Shown here: positions 7,895-17,063 of the stretch, piece by piece | Layout of the letters: the number at the start of each line of letters is the position of its first letter | Position numbering within the stretch: the stretch's first letter is position 1 | DNA from: Demequina iriomotensis | Lineage (GTDB): Bacteria; Actinomycetota; Actinomycetes; Actinomycetales; Demequinaceae | Direction: 5' to 3' | Length of the DNA stretch: 64,000 nt | Assembly (NCBI RefSeq): GCF_000971395.1 | Contig: NZ_BBME01000020.1 | Coordinates: 1-64,000 of the forward strand | The notes under the pieces: model-generated | What the model was told of the DNA's origin: nothing | The model's input: only the letters and a program-made list of their open reading frames with translations | Databases searched by the model: none | Made by a program: the position numbers and the translations under genes

Positions 7895-8659
7895 ATGGCG
7901 ATCGCATTGGTGACAGGGGCCTCGGCGGGGCTGGGAGAGGAGTTCGCGTGGCAGCTCGCCACCGCGGGCCACGACGTGGTGCTGGTGGCGCGCTCGCGCG
8001 ACCGGCTGAGCGAGGTCGCGCACCTGCTCGAGGGCGCGACCGGACGCCACGCCGAGATCCTCGAGGCGGACCTCACGACCGAGAAGGGGCGCTCCGCCGT
8101 CGCGGCACGCCTCCAGGCCGACGAGCGCCCCGTGAGCCTGCTGGTGAACAACGCCGGCTTCGGCCTGGGCGAGCCCTTCACCGAGTCGACCTGGAAGCGC
8201 GAGAAGGCGCTGCTCGACATCCACGTCACCGCGCCGCTCCGCCTCGCGCACGCCGCGATCCCGGGCATGGTCGAGCGCGGCCACGGCGCCGTCCTCAGCG
8301 TGTCCTCGGTGGCCGCGCACCTCGCGAACAGCACGTACGCCGCGCACAAGCGCTGGGCGGTGGACTTCACCCAGGCGCTCGCGGGCCAGCTCGAGGGCAC
8401 GGGCGTCACCGCGACCGCGGTGCTGCCGGGCCTGGTGCGCACGCGCTTCCACGACGCGGACACGCTGCGCCACATGCGCGACGACTTCCCCGACGCGGTC
8501 TGGCTCGACCCGGAGCGCGTGGTCGCGTCCGCTTTGGCGGCCGTGCGCCGCGGGCAGACCGTGGTCACGCCCTCGCCCGGCTACGCCGTCGCCGGCGCCG
8601 TGCTGCGCGCGGTGCCTCGCCGCCTCACGCGCGGGCGGCGGAGCCAGCAGCGGGACTGA
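7895..8659 (+). CDS. Short-chain dehydrogenase/reductase
   Basis: A 254-aa classical SDR oxidoreductase using NAD(P). The cofactor site is TGASAGLG, NNAGFG is present, and the catalytic set is Ser in LSVSSVAAH and YAAHK. The end is basic (TRGRRSQQRD). It is close to the DltE-like or YqjQ-like reductases, whose substrates are usually unknown. It is probably leaderless. Confidence 0.88.
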   Translation: MAIALVTGASAGLGEEFAWQLATAGHDVVLVARSRDRLSEVAHLLEGATGRHAEILEADLTTEKGRSAVAARLQADERPVSLLVNNAGFGLGEPFTESTWKREKALLDIHVTAPLRLAHAAIPGMVERGHGAVLSVSSVAAHLANSTYAAHKRWAVDFTQALAGQLEGTGVTATAVLPGLVRTRFHDADTLRHMRDDFPDAVWLDPERVVASALAAVRRGQTVVTPSPGYAVAGAVLRAVPRRLTRGRRSQQRD

Positions 8660-8691
8660 GCACCGAACCCGGGACCCGCATCGTCCGCCGT

Positions 8692-8697
8692 TAGGCT
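8692..8697 (+). promoter_or_regulatory. -10 box of pyrE
   Basis: TAGGCT, 7 nt before the pyrE ATG, implying a leaderless transcript. A reverse copy of the GGACGATGCG word (8677-8686) sits immediately upstream. Confidence 0.5.
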
Positions 8698-8704
8698 GGG
8701 GGCC

Positions 8705-9268
8705 ATGACCGGTACCCCTCGCGAGCAGCTGCGCGACCTCATCAAGGAGCTGGCCGTGGTCCACGGCCGCATCACCCTCGCCTCGGGCAAGGAGGCGGAC
8801 TACTACGTCGACCTGCGCCGCATCACTCTGCACCACCGTGCGGCACCGCTCGTCGGGCACGTGCTCCTCGACGCGCTCGAGGAGGCCGGCTACGGCCCGG
8901 CCGACATCGACGCGGTGGGTGGGCTCACCCTGGGGGCCGACCCGGTGGCGGGCTCGCTGCTCCACGCGGCGGCCTCGCGCGGGCTCGACCTCGACGCTTT
9001 CGTGGTGCGCAAGGAGTCGAAGGCGCACGGCCTGCAGCGCCGCATCGAGGGCCCGGACGTGGCCGGCCGCCGCGTCGTCGCGGTCGAGGACACCTCGACC
9101 ACGGGCGGCTCGGTGCTCACCGCGGTGAGCGCGCTCAAGGAGGCCGGTGCGGAGGTCGTCGCCGTCGCCGTGATCGTCGACCGCGACACCGGCGCGCGTC
9201 AGGTGATCGAGGAGGAGGGCCTGCCCTACCTCTACCTGTACGGGCTCGAGGACCTCGGGCTCGCCTGA
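8705..9268 (+). CDS. pyrE: Orotate phosphoribosyltransferase
   Basis: A 187-aa cytosolic enzyme joining orotate to PRPP to give orotidine 5'-phosphate in pyrimidine synthesis. The PRPP loop VVAVEDTSTTGGSVL (about residues 122-136) is the family signature. The catalytic flexible-loop Lys lies in VRKESKAHGL, and the N-terminal SGKEADYYVDLR segment is typical. Length is normal. No other pyr gene is adjacent. Confidence 0.93.
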   Translation: MTGTPREQLRDLIKELAVVHGRITLASGKEADYYVDLRRITLHHRAAPLVGHVLLDALEEAGYGPADIDAVGGLTLGADPVAGSLLHAAASRGLDLDAFVVRKESKAHGLQRRIEGPDVAGRRVVAVEDTSTTGGSVLTAVSALKEAGAEVVAVAVIVDRDTGARQVIEEEGLPYLYLYGLEDLGLA

Positions 9269-9290
9269 GCCGACGTTGACCTCGGCTCGC

Positions 9291-9296
9291 TAGGGT
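9291..9296 (+). promoter_or_regulatory. -10 box of the first LemA-flanking gene
   Basis: TAGGGT with 7 nt to the ATG at 9304. The same bases could serve as a weak AGGGTG ribosome-binding site. Confidence 0.45.
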
Positions 9297-9303
9297 GACC
9301 CGC

Positions 9304-10221
9304 ATGCGAGGGATCACATCGGTGCGCGTCGGTGCGGGTGCGCTCGCCGGTCTCGCGGCGTTCGCGTGGATCGCGGGCGGCGGGCCGTTCGACCTCGCGC
9401 TCGTGGTCGTGGGCGCCGTCGTCGCGGGCCTGATCGCCTGGGAATGGTGGTCCCGCACGCGGCACGCGGGCGAGGCGGAGCGCTTCGCCGCGACCCACGG
9501 GTGGGAGCACACCCCTCGCACCGCGGCGTACTCGACGCGGTTCGCGGGCCACCCGTTCGACCTCGGCGGCACCTCGGTGCGCCAGGAGGACGTGCTGCGC
9601 GGCGCGTACGGCGGCGTGCGCTGCGCGACGTTCACGCACATCGTCGAACGCCAGCGCGACGGCGAGCGGACCTCCGCCCAGGTGTTCCAGGTGACCCTCG
9701 CGGAGCTTCCGGTGCGGCTGCCGCGCCTCGACATCGTCCCCGAGTCCGCGGCCAGCCGGGTCGCGCAGATGCTCGGAGGCGTCGACATCGAGGTCGAGTC
9801 GCACGCGTTCAACGCGCGCTGGCGGGTCATCTCGCGCGATCGCCGCTACGGCCACGACGTCATCGACCCGCGCATGATCGAACGCCTGCTCGCGGACGAT
9901 GCGCAGGGCAGGTCGATCCGCATCGACGGCGGAGCGGTGCTCGTGTGGAGCGCGGGCCGGGAGGGCGTCGGCTCGCTCGCCGCCCGCCTCGGCGTCGTCT
10001 CCGGGATCGCGCGCCGCATCCCGGCGCACGTGCTGCGCGCCTATGCGGACGCCGGCCACGGCGTGAGGGATCCCGAGGCGCCGCTGAGCGGGCCCGCCTG
10101 GGCGACCACGCCGGGCGTGCTCAACTCGGGGCGCTACACCGGCATCGGCGTCGACGCCGACGGCGACGGGCGCGAGGACTGGCGCGCCGCCCCGTGGGAC
10201 GCGGACCCGCCGCGCGCGTGA
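9304..10221 (+). CDS. DUF3137-like membrane protein upstream of lemA
   Basis: A 305-aa protein with two N-terminal transmembrane helices (about 5-45) and a long cytoplasmic domain. Its middle (VESHAFNARWRVISRDRRYG ... IDPRMIERLLADDAQGRS) matches the protein encoded at 10839-11600 at equivalent positions, so the two are paralogues on either side of lemA. A GTG three codons upstream is an alternative start. The ADDA stretch is encoded by an exact GGACGATGCG copy. Function unknown; I infer a role with LemA at the membrane. Confidence 0.6.
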   Translation: MRGITSVRVGAGALAGLAAFAWIAGGGPFDLALVVVGAVVAGLIAWEWWSRTRHAGEAERFAATHGWEHTPRTAAYSTRFAGHPFDLGGTSVRQEDVLRGAYGGVRCATFTHIVERQRDGERTSAQVFQVTLAELPVRLPRLDIVPESAASRVAQMLGGVDIEVESHAFNARWRVISRDRRYGHDVIDPRMIERLLADDAQGRSIRIDGGAVLVWSAGREGVGSLAARLGVVSGIARRIPAHVLRAYADAGHGVRDPEAPLSGPAWATTPGVLNSGRYTGIGVDADGDGREDWRAAPWDADPPRA

Positions 10222-10247
10222 TCCTGTCCCCCGCTGGCGAACCTCGC

Positions 10248-10253
10248 TAGAGT
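10248..10253 (+). promoter_or_regulatory. -10 box of lemA
   Basis: TAGAGT followed by a 25-nt leader that contains the AGGAGA ribosome-binding site of lemA. This contrasts with the leaderless genes around it. Confidence 0.45.
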
Positions 10254-10278
10254 CGCGCAGAGACGTCAGGAGAGACAC

Positions 10279-10839
10279 ATGTGGGAATGGATCCTCATCG
10301 CGCTCGTCGTGATCCTCGTGATCGTGGCGCTGTGGGCCGTCGCGGCCTACAACGGGCTCGTCCGGCTGCGGAACCTGGTCCAGGAGGCCTGGCGTCAGAT
10401 CGACGTCGAGCTGCAGCGCCGGCACGACCTCATCCCCAACCTCGTCGAGACGGTCAAGGGGTACGCGAAGCACGAGGCGAGCACGCTCGAGGCGGTCACG
10501 CAGGCCCGCACCATCGCCGCGGCGCCCGGGTCCTCGCCCGCCGAGCAGGCGGCGCAGGAGAACGTGCTCACCCAGGCGCTGGGACGCCTGTTCGCGGTGG
10601 CGGAGGCCTACCCCGACCTCAAGGCCAACCAGAACTTCATGCAGCTCCAGCAGGAGCTCACCAACACCGAGGACCGCGTCGCCGCCGGCCGCCGCTTCTA
10701 CAACGCGAACGTGCGCTCGCTCAACACCCGCATCGAGACGTTCCCCACGGTGATCATCGCGAACATGTTCGGCTTCACGCGCGAGGAGTACTTCGAGACG
10801 CAGGACGCCGCGCGTCAGGCGCCGAACGTGCAGTTCTGA
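10279..10839 (+). CDS. lemA: LemA family protein
   Basis: A 186-aa membrane-anchored coiled-coil protein. One N-terminal transmembrane helix (4-26) is followed by the family signature: YNGLVRLRNLVQEAWRQIDV, then RRHDLIPNLVETVKGYA and LKANQNFMQLQQELTNTEDR, and the closing FGFTREEYFE. RBS AGGAGA is well placed. The stop shares a base with the next ATG (TGATG at 10837-10841). The family's cellular role is not settled. Confidence 0.93.
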   Translation: MWEWILIALVVILVIVALWAVAAYNGLVRLRNLVQEAWRQIDVELQRRHDLIPNLVETVKGYAKHEASTLEAVTQARTIAAAPGSSPAEQAAQENVLTQALGRLFAVAEAYPDLKANQNFMQLQQELTNTEDRVAAGRRFYNANVRSLNTRIETFPTVIIANMFGFTREEYFETQDAARQAPNVQF

Positions 10840-11600
10840 TGCTGCCCGACCCGTTCGGCGCGGCGGGTGCGCTCCTCGGCGGCGCCTTCGTGGTGTTCCC
10901 GCTGATCTTCCTCGGGGTCGTCGCGCTCATGGTGGTCCTCGCGGTGCGCGGGTTCCGTGCGTCGCGGAGGCGTCGCGACGCGATCTCCGCGACCGTCGCC
11001 GCGCATCACCTGGGCCACCTGGCCGAGGACCCGTCGCGGACCGCGTACTTCACCAGCCCGCCGTTCGGGATCGGGCGCCGGCGCCGCGCTCGCGACATCG
11101 TGTGGGGGACGATGGGCGGGCGTCCCTTCGAGACCTTCGCCTACTCGTACGAGACCGAGAGCCGCGACGGCGAGGGACGCACGACCACCACGACGCACTC
11201 GTTCCAGGTGACGTGGGTGCCGCTGCCCGTCGCGCTGCCCACCATGCGCCTGACCGGGGACAACGCGGTGCTCCGCGCCCTGGGGAGGCTGGGCGCTCGC
11301 GATCTCGACACCGAGTCCCACGAGTTCAACCAGCGCTGGAAGGTGTGGGCCGACGACGAGCGCGTGGCGCATGCGATCCTCACGCCGCGCGTGATCGCGC
11401 GGCTGCTCGGCGACGACCTGGCGGGCCGGGCCTTCGTGATCGAGGGGTCGGCGATCCTCTCGTACGCGACGTCCGCGAGCGACCTCGCGGAGCTCCCGCT
11501 CGTGGTCGGGGCGCTCTACGACCTGGTCGACGCGATCCCCGCGTTCCTGCTCGAGGGTCCTCGCGAGGCGGGACCGGCGGCGGGCGGTCCCGTCGGGTAG
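10839..11600 (+). CDS. DUF3137-like membrane protein, coupled to lemA
   Basis: A 253-aa protein with one or two N-terminal hydrophobic segments (about 10-40), then a basic stretch and a soluble domain. It shares VESHEFNQRW-type and LTPRVIARLLGDDLAGR segments with the protein at 9304-10221. The start codon overlaps the lemA stop, so LemA and this protein are probably made in a fixed ratio. It lacks the C-terminal extension of its paralogue. Confidence 0.6.
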   Translation: MLPDPFGAAGALLGGAFVVFPLIFLGVVALMVVLAVRGFRASRRRRDAISATVAAHHLGHLAEDPSRTAYFTSPPFGIGRRRRARDIVWGTMGGRPFETFAYSYETESRDGEGRTTTTTHSFQVTWVPLPVALPTMRLTGDNAVLRALGRLGARDLDTESHEFNQRWKVWADDERVAHAILTPRVIARLLGDDLAGRAFVIEGSAILSYATSASDLAELPLVVGALYDLVDAIPAFLLEGPREAGPAAGGPVG

Positions 11601-11730
11601 CTGCCCGCTGCGCGACGCCGCGTCGCGATGCTCGCTCTCCCGCGTGCTTCACACCGCGCTGAAACAAGGTTGCGGCCGGGATGGCTTCCCCGCCTGCCGA
11701 CACGCGGACGCGCCCGTGCCGAGGGCCTGT

Positions 11731-11746
11731 TTCACCACCGGGTGAA
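11731..11746. promoter_or_regulatory. TTCACC-N4-GGTGAA dyad upstream of purT
   Basis: Perfect 6-bp arms about 90 bp upstream of purT, in the 236-bp gap 11601-11836. That gap also has a CGCGACGC-C-GCGTCGCG palindrome at 11611-11627 right after the previous stop, and nothing else I recognise. An operator role is only inferred. Confidence 0.3.
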
Positions 11747-11836
11747 CAACCTGCACACGAGTCGCACACCGACGGCCGCAACCCGCGCCCGCGCGGCCGG
11801 CCAGCACCGCCGCCGCCGCGCTGGGAGGATGGCCGC

Positions 11837-13030
11837 ATGACCGTCACGCTCGGCACCCCGCTGACCCCGCACGCGACCCGTGCCATGCTCCTCGGCTCGG
11901 GCGAGCTCGGCAAGGAGGTCGCGCTCGAGCTCGTGCGCCTCGGCGTCGAGGTCATCGCGGTCGACCGCTACGCCGGCGCGCCGGCGATGCAGGTCGCGCA
12001 TCGTGCCCGGGTGGTCGACATGCTGGATCCCGGCGCGCTCCGCGAGGTGATCGACGTCGAGCGCCCGCACGTGATCATCCCGGAGATCGAGGCGATCGCG
12101 ACCGACGTGCTCGCCGCCGTGGAGGGCGCCGGCCTCGCGACCGTGATCCCCACCGCGCGCGCCACGATCCTCACGATGGATCGCGAGGGCATCCGCCGCC
12201 TCGCCGCCGAGGAGCTCGGGCTGCCCACGTCCCCCTACCGCTTCGTCGACACGCGGGACGGGCTCGTGGCGGCGGTCGCGGAGCTGGGCATGCCCGTGGT
12301 GGTGAAGCCCGTGATGTCCTCGTCGGGGAAGGGGCAGTCCGTCATCCGCACGGCGGCCGACGTCGACGCCGCGTGGACGTACGCGGTCGAGGGCGGACGT
12401 GCGGAGGGCAGCCGCATCATCGTCGAGGGGTTCGTCGACTTCGACTACGAGATCACCCAGCTCACGGTGCGCCACGCCGGCGGCACCACCTTCCTGCCGC
12501 CGGTCGGGCACACGCAGGTGGACGGCGACTACCGCGAGTCCTGGCAGCCGCAGCCCATGTCCGAGGCCGCGCTCGCCGAGTCGCGACGCATCGCCGGTGC
12601 GGTCACGGGGGAGCTCGGAGGCCGCGGCGTGTTCGGCGTGGAGCTGTTCGTGCGCGGCGACGAGGTCATCTTCTCCGAGGTCTCGCCCCGTCCGCACGAC
12701 ACGGGGCTGGTCACGCTGGCGTCGCAGGACCTCAGCGAGTTCGCGCTCCATGCCCGCGCGGTGCTCGGCCTGCCGGTGCCCGAGGTGATGGCGCTCGGAC
12801 CCGCGGCCTCCTGCGCCGTCCTCGCCGAGGGCACCGGCATCCCCGTGTTCTCCGGGGTGGACGATGCGCTCGCCGCGCCGGGCACGGACCTGCGGCTCTT
12901 CGGCAAGCCTCGCGTCGACGGCCGCCGTCGCGTCGCGGTCACCGTCGCGCGCGGCGAGGACGTGGACGAGGCACGCGCCAAGGCGCGGGCCTCCGCGGCC
13001 GCGCTGCGGGTCGCGCTCGCCGAGGGCTGA
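11837..13030 (+). CDS. purT: Formate-dependent phosphoribosylglycinamide formyltransferase
   Basis: A 397-aa ATP-grasp enzyme that makes formyl-GAR from GAR, formate and ATP, the folate-free alternative to PurN. The N-terminus [18 protein letters not shown] and the PEIEAIATD segment are diagnostic. [17 protein letters not shown] is the ATP-grasp loop, and the conserved [11 protein letters not shown] (metal and substrate region) is intact. RBS GGGAGGAT lies 6 nt before the ATG. It is a single gene, with purD and purC 7 kb downstream. Confidence 0.94.
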   Translation: MTVTLGTPLTPHATRAMLLGSGELGKEVALELVRLGVEVIAVDRYAGAPAMQVAHRARVVDMLDPGALREVIDVERPHVIIPEIEAIATDVLAAVEGAGLATVIPTARATILTMDREGIRRLAAEELGLPTSPYRFVDTRDGLVAAVAELGMPVVVKPVMSSSGKGQSVIRTAADVDAAWTYAVEGGRAEGSRIIVEGFVDFDYEITQLTVRHAGGTTFLPPVGHTQVDGDYRESWQPQPMSEAALAESRRIAGAVTGELGGRGVFGVELFVRGDEVIFSEVSPRPHDTGLVTLASQDLSEFALHARAVLGLPVPEVMALGPAASCAVLAEGTGIPVFSGVDDALAAPGTDLRLFGKPRVDGRRRVAVTVARGEDVDEARAKARASAAALRVALAEG

Positions 13031-13055
13031 GGCGCGCCCCGACGCCCGCGGTTGG

Positions 13056-13061
13056 TAGCGT
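13056..13061 (+). promoter_or_regulatory. -10 box of the ABC exporter operon
   Basis: TAGCGT with 7 nt to the GTG at 13069. No ribosome-binding site fits between, which supports the GTG as a leaderless start. Confidence 0.5.
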
Positions 13062-13068
13062 CGGCCGG

Positions 13069-13965
13069 GTGACTCACGCGACGCTCGAGGTCCGCGACCT
13101 CTCCCACCGGTTCGGCGATCGACAGGCGCTCGACGGGGTGACGTTCGAGGTGAGGCCCGGCCGGCTCACCGGCTTCGTGGGCGCGAACGGTGCCGGCAAG
13201 ACGACCACGATGCGCGCGATCGTCGGGGTGCTCGCGCCCGATTCCGGTCGCGTGACCTTCCGCGGCGAGCCGATGACGCTCGACGTGCGCCGCCGCATCG
13301 GGTACATGCCCGAGGAGCGTGGCCTCTACCCGAAGATGAAGGTCGCGGAGCAGCTCGTCTACCTGGCGCGGGTGCTCGGGGTGCCGCGGGAGACGGCGCG
13401 CGCCCGCGCGCGGGAGCTCCTCGAGGCGCTCGGGCTCACCGAGCGCGCCGAGGACCTCCTCCACACGCTGTCGCTGGGCAACCAGCAACGCGTCCAGGTC
13501 GCCGCGGCGCTCATCCACGAGCCGGAGGTGCTCATCCTCGACGAGCCGTTCTCGGGGCTGGACCCGATCGCGATGGACGCCATGGCGGAGCGGCTGCGGG
13601 CGCGCGCCGAGGCGGGCGTGCCCGTGCTGTTCTCGAGCCACCAGCTCGACCTGGTCGAGCGGCTCTGCGACGACCTGGTGCTCATCCATGAGGGCCGCGT
13701 GGTCGCGGCGGGCGAGGCGCGCGCGCTCCGCGAGGAGCGCGCCGGTCGGCGCTATCGCGTGGTGGTCGACGGCAGCCCCGGATGGGCGCCCGTGCTCGCG
13801 GGCATGACCGTGGTCGAGGCGGGGGAGCGCGGCACCGTCGTCGACCTCGACGAGGCGGCCGACCCCCAGGCGCTGCTCGCGGCCGCCCAGCAGGCCGGAC
13901 CCGTGGGCCACTTCTCGCGCGTGCTTCCCTCGCTCGCGGACCTGTTCGCGGAGGTGGCCCGATGA
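13069..13965 (+). CDS. ABC transporter ATP-binding protein (NatA type)
   Basis: A 298-aa ATPase of a NatAB-like export system. Walker A is GANGAGKTT, the signature is LSLGNQQRVQVA, and Walker B is VLILDEPFSGLDP, followed by the H-loop SSHQLD. The C-terminal 75 residues form the extra domain usual in DUF4162-type exporters. The stop overlaps the permease start (ATGA at 13962-13965). Confidence 0.92.
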   Translation: MTHATLEVRDLSHRFGDRQALDGVTFEVRPGRLTGFVGANGAGKTTTMRAIVGVLAPDSGRVTFRGEPMTLDVRRRIGYMPEERGLYPKMKVAEQLVYLARVLGVPRETARARARELLEALGLTERAEDLLHTLSLGNQQRVQVAAALIHEPEVLILDEPFSGLDPIAMDAMAERLRARAEAGVPVLFSSHQLDLVERLCDDLVLIHEGRVVAAGEARALREERAGRRYRVVVDGSPGWAPVLAGMTVVEAGERGTVVDLDEAADPQALLAAAQQAGPVGHFSRVLPSLADLFAEVAR

Positions 13966-15161
13966 GCGCCTCACGCACGGACCTGATCCGGCTCGTCGCC
14001 GGTCGCGAGGTCGCGGTCAAGCTCCGCGACAAGGGCTTCATCGCGTCGACGCTCGTCTTCGTCGCCGTGATCGTCATCGCCGTCGTGGTGCCGGCGCTCC
14101 TCGAGGGCGACACCCCCGAGTACACGGTCGCCTCCACCGTGGAGGCCCGGACGGTGGCGGACACCGCCGCCGCGATCGGCGCCGCGGGCGGGCTCGGGCT
14201 TCCCGAGGCGACCATCACGGTGGTCGACTCCGACGACCCCGCGGATGCGGTCGCCGATCCGGAGGTCGCCGCCGCGCTGTCGGTCGACGCGGACGGAACC
14301 GTCGTCGTGACCGCCGTGGACGGGGTGCCGGGCGCGCTCGAGGAGCTGGTCGGCGCCGCATCGGCGACGGTCGCCGCGCAGGTGGTGGCCGCCGACGCGG
14401 GGCTGAGCCCGGACCAGGTCGCGGCCCTGACGAGCCCGACGCCGCCGCGGGTCGACCTGCTCGAGCCGCGGCCCGACCAGCCGGTGCCACCCGAGCTCGT
14501 CATCGTGATCTTCGGCTTCATGTTCTACTTCACGGTGCTCACGTTCGGCATCGCGATCGCGCAGTCGGTGGTCGAGGAGAAGTCCTCTCGCGTGGTCGAG
14601 ATCCTCGTGGCGGCGGTGCCGATCCGCTGGCTGCTCGCCGGCAAGGTGCTCGGCAACGCGGTGATGGCGCTCGGGCAGGTGGTGCTCATCGTGGGCGCGG
14701 GCCTGCTCGGCGCGCGCGCGATGGGTCAGGGCGAGATCGTGTCGCAGGTGCTCGTGGTGAGCGGGTGGTTCCTCGCGTTCTTCGTCCTCGGCTTCCTCAT
14801 GCTGGCGTGCCTGTGGGCCGTCGCGGGCTCGCTCGCGTCGCGCGTCGAGGAGCTGCAGTCCACGACGCTGTACATGCAGATCGCGGTGATGGTGCCGTTC
14901 TTCAGCGCGATCCTCATCCAGGATGAGGGACCGCTGCGGGTCGCGCTGTCGTACTTCCCGCTCACGGCGCCGCTCATGATGCCCGCGCGGGTGGTGACCG
15001 GCGATGCGGCGGCATGGGAGCCGTGGGCGGCGATGGCCGTGGTCGCGCTGACCGCGCTCGGGCTCGTGGCGATCGGCGCGCGCCTGTACGCGGGCTCGGT
15101 GCTCAACACGTCGGCGCGCACCAAGCTCGGCGGCGCCTGGGCCGCGGGCGGACGCGCGTGA
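13962..15161 (+). CDS. ABC transporter permease (NatB/ABC-2 type)
   Basis: A 399-aa permease. A first transmembrane helix (about 27-48) is separated from a C-terminal block of five to six helices by a roughly 150-residue extracytoplasmic domain, the layout of NatB/ABC-2 permeases. The VVEEKSSRVVEILV motif at the start of the helical block is characteristic. It is coupled to both neighbours. Substrate unknown; NatAB relatives export Na+ or toxic compounds. Confidence 0.88.
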   Translation: MSASRTDLIRLVAGREVAVKLRDKGFIASTLVFVAVIVIAVVVPALLEGDTPEYTVASTVEARTVADTAAAIGAAGGLGLPEATITVVDSDDPADAVADPEVAAALSVDADGTVVVTAVDGVPGALEELVGAASATVAAQVVAADAGLSPDQVAALTSPTPPRVDLLEPRPDQPVPPELVIVIFGFMFYFTVLTFGIAIAQSVVEEKSSRVVEILVAAVPIRWLLAGKVLGNAVMALGQVVLIVGAGLLGARAMGQGEIVSQVLVVSGWFLAFFVLGFLMLACLWAVAGSLASRVEELQSTTLYMQIAVMVPFFSAILIQDEGPLRVALSYFPLTAPLMMPARVVTGDAAAWEPWAAMAVVALTALGLVAIGARLYAGSVLNTSARTKLGGAWAAGGRA

Positions 15162-15811
15162 CCGGCGCCGATGCGGCCGACGGCGACCGGGCTCCCGCGC
15201 ACGGCGTGGGTCCCTGGGAGGGCCCGCTCCCCGCGGACACGCGGCTCGATCCCGAGCTGCTCGCCCACGGCGACCGGCGCAACGTGGTCGACCGCTACCG
15301 CTACTGGCGGCACGAGGAGATCGTGACCGACCTCGACGAGCGCCGGCACCCGTTCCACGTCGCGATCGAGAACTGGCAGCACGACCTCAACATCGGCTCG
15401 GTGGTGCGCACGGCGAACGCGTTCCTCGCGCGCGAGGTGCACATCGTCGGCAACCGGCGCTGGAACCGGCGCGGCGCGATGGTGACCGACCGGTACCAGC
15501 ACATCCGCCACCACCCGACGGTGGACGACCTCGCGCGCTGGGCGGCGCAGGCGGGGCTGCCGGTCATCGGCATCGACAACCTCCCGGGCTCTGTGCCGCT
15601 TGAGACCTACGCGCTGCCGCGTGCGTGCGTCCTGGTCTTCGGGCAGGAGTCGGTGGGGCTGTCCGATGCGATCCGCGACGCGTCGACCGCGACCCTCGCG
15701 ATCGGCCAGTACGGCTCGACGCGGTCCATCAACGCGGGCGCCGCGGCCGCGATCGCGATGCACGCCTGGATCCGGCTGCACGGCGACGTCGCGGCGGGGC
15801 ATCGGGGGTGA
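15158..15811 (+). CDS. TrmH/SpoU family RNA 2'-O-methyltransferase
   Basis: A 217-aa trefoil-knot (SPOUT) methyltransferase using S-adenosylmethionine. Its three family motifs are visible: NIGSVVRTANAFLA, VFGQESVGLSD and GQYGSTRSINAGAAAAIAMH. It starts at a GTG overlapping the permease stop (GTGA at 15158-15161). The specific tRNA or rRNA position modified cannot be told from sequence. Confidence 0.88.
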   Translation: MTGADAADGDRAPAHGVGPWEGPLPADTRLDPELLAHGDRRNVVDRYRYWRHEEIVTDLDERRHPFHVAIENWQHDLNIGSVVRTANAFLAREVHIVGNRRWNRRGAMVTDRYQHIRHHPTVDDLARWAAQAGLPVIGIDNLPGSVPLETYALPRACVLVFGQESVGLSDAIRDASTATLAIGQYGSTRSINAGAAAAIAMHAWIRLHGDVAAGHRG

Positions 15812-15844
15812 CGGGCGGCCCGGAAGGGCCTGCCAACCGGGACC

Positions 15845-15867
15845 TTCGCCACCACCGGTGTGGCGAA
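15845..15867. promoter_or_regulatory. TTCGCCAC-N7-GTGGCGAA inverted repeat before fbaA
   Basis: Perfect 8-bp arms, 33 bp after the methyltransferase stop and 50 bp before fbaA. A CAGAAT hexamer at 15874-15879 could be the fbaA -10, which would place the dyad over the -35 region as an operator. It could instead terminate the upstream operon, but no T tract follows. Confidence 0.4.
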
Positions 15868-15917
15868 ATCTGACAGAATGGCTGGCGGTTCCATCCGCAC
15901 AAGCTCAGGAGTTACCC

Positions 15918-16937
15918 ATGGCTATCGCCACCACCGAGTCCTACGCCGCGATGCTGGACGCCGCCAAGGCCGGCGGCTACGCGTTCCCCGCGATCAACAT
16001 CACGTCGTCGTCGTCCGTCACCGCCGCCATCCAGGGCTTCGCGGAGGCCGAGTCCGACGGCATCATCCAGGTCTCCGTCGGTGGCGGTCAGTACGCCTCC
16101 GGCTCGACCATCAAGGACGCGGTGGTCGGCTCGCTCGCGCTCGCGGCCTATGCCCGCGTGGTCGCCGAGAAGTACGGCGTCACCATCGCGCTGCACACGG
16201 ACCACTGCCACAAGGTGTACCTCGAGGAGTGGCTGAAGCCGCTGCTCAAGCTCGAGGCCGAGTCGATCGCCTCGGGCAACGGCCCCATCTTCAACTCGCA
16301 CATGTGGGACGGCTCGTCCGTGCCGATGGACGAGAACCTCGCGATCGCCGAGGAGCTCCTCGAGCTGTCGCAGGCCGCCGACACGATCCTCGAGATCGAG
16401 ATCGGCGTCGTCGGAGGCGAGGAGGACGGCCACTCGGCCGAGGTCAACGACAAGCTCTACTCGACCCCCGAGGACGGCATCGCGACCATCGAGCGCCTCG
16501 GCCTCGGCGAGCGCGGCCGCTACCTCACCGCCATGACCTTCGGCAACGTGCACGGCGCGTACAAGCCCGGCGCCGTCAAGCTGCGCCCGGAGATCCTCGG
16601 CGACATCCAGGCCGCCGCTGCCGCGAAGTTCGGCAAGGAGAAGCCGTTCGACCTCGTCTTCCACGGCGGCTCGGGCTCGACGGCCGAGGAGATCGCGACC
16701 GCGGTCTCGCACGGCGTCATCAAGATGAACATCGACACGGACACGCAGTACGCATACACGCGTCCCGTGGTCGACCACATGATGAAGAACTACGACGGCG
16801 TCCTCAAGGTCGACGGCGAGTGGGGCAACAAGAAGGCCTACGACCCGCGCGCCTGGGGCAAGCTCGCCGAGGCCGGCATGGCGGCCCGCGTGGTCGAGGC
16901 GTGCCAGCAGCTCGGCTCCGCCGGCAAGAAGATCTAA
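15918..16937 (+). CDS. fbaA: Class II fructose-bisphosphate aldolase
   Basis: A 339-aa zinc-dependent aldolase splitting fructose 1,6-bisphosphate to DHAP and glyceraldehyde 3-phosphate. The catalytic Asp and a zinc His are in LHTDHC. Further zinc and substrate motifs are EIGVVGGEEDGH, FGNVHGAYKPG, HGGSGST and KMNIDTDTQYA. CAGGAG sits 6 nt before the ATG. The codon use is extremely regular, as expected of a highly expressed gene, and it contains no GGACGATGCG copy. Confidence 0.97.
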   Translation: MAIATTESYAAMLDAAKAGGYAFPAINITSSSSVTAAIQGFAEAESDGIIQVSVGGGQYASGSTIKDAVVGSLALAAYARVVAEKYGVTIALHTDHCHKVYLEEWLKPLLKLEAESIASGNGPIFNSHMWDGSSVPMDENLAIAEELLELSQAADTILEIEIGVVGGEEDGHSAEVNDKLYSTPEDGIATIERLGLGERGRYLTAMTFGNVHGAYKPGAVKLRPEILGDIQAAAAAKFGKEKPFDLVFHGGSGSTAEEIATAVSHGVIKMNIDTDTQYAYTRPVVDHMMKNYDGVLKVDGEWGNKKAYDPRAWGKLAEAGMAARVVEACQQLGSAGKKI

Positions 16938-16956
16938 GTCCGAGATTCGGCAGGCG

Positions 16957-16993
16957 CGAGCCCCGATCGGTCGGACCGGCTGATCGGGGCTCG
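16957..16993 (+). terminator. Terminator of fbaA
   Basis: Perfect 12-bp stem, CGAGCCCCGATC (16957-16968) with its complement (16982-16993), 13-nt loop, beginning 20 bp after the stop. No T tract follows. Confidence 0.75.
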
Positions 16994-17063
16994 TGTACGT
17001 TCGGCTGCGTACAAGGCCGGCACCAAGCCCCCGGCATGAACCGGGGTGAGGGGAGAGGGCACG

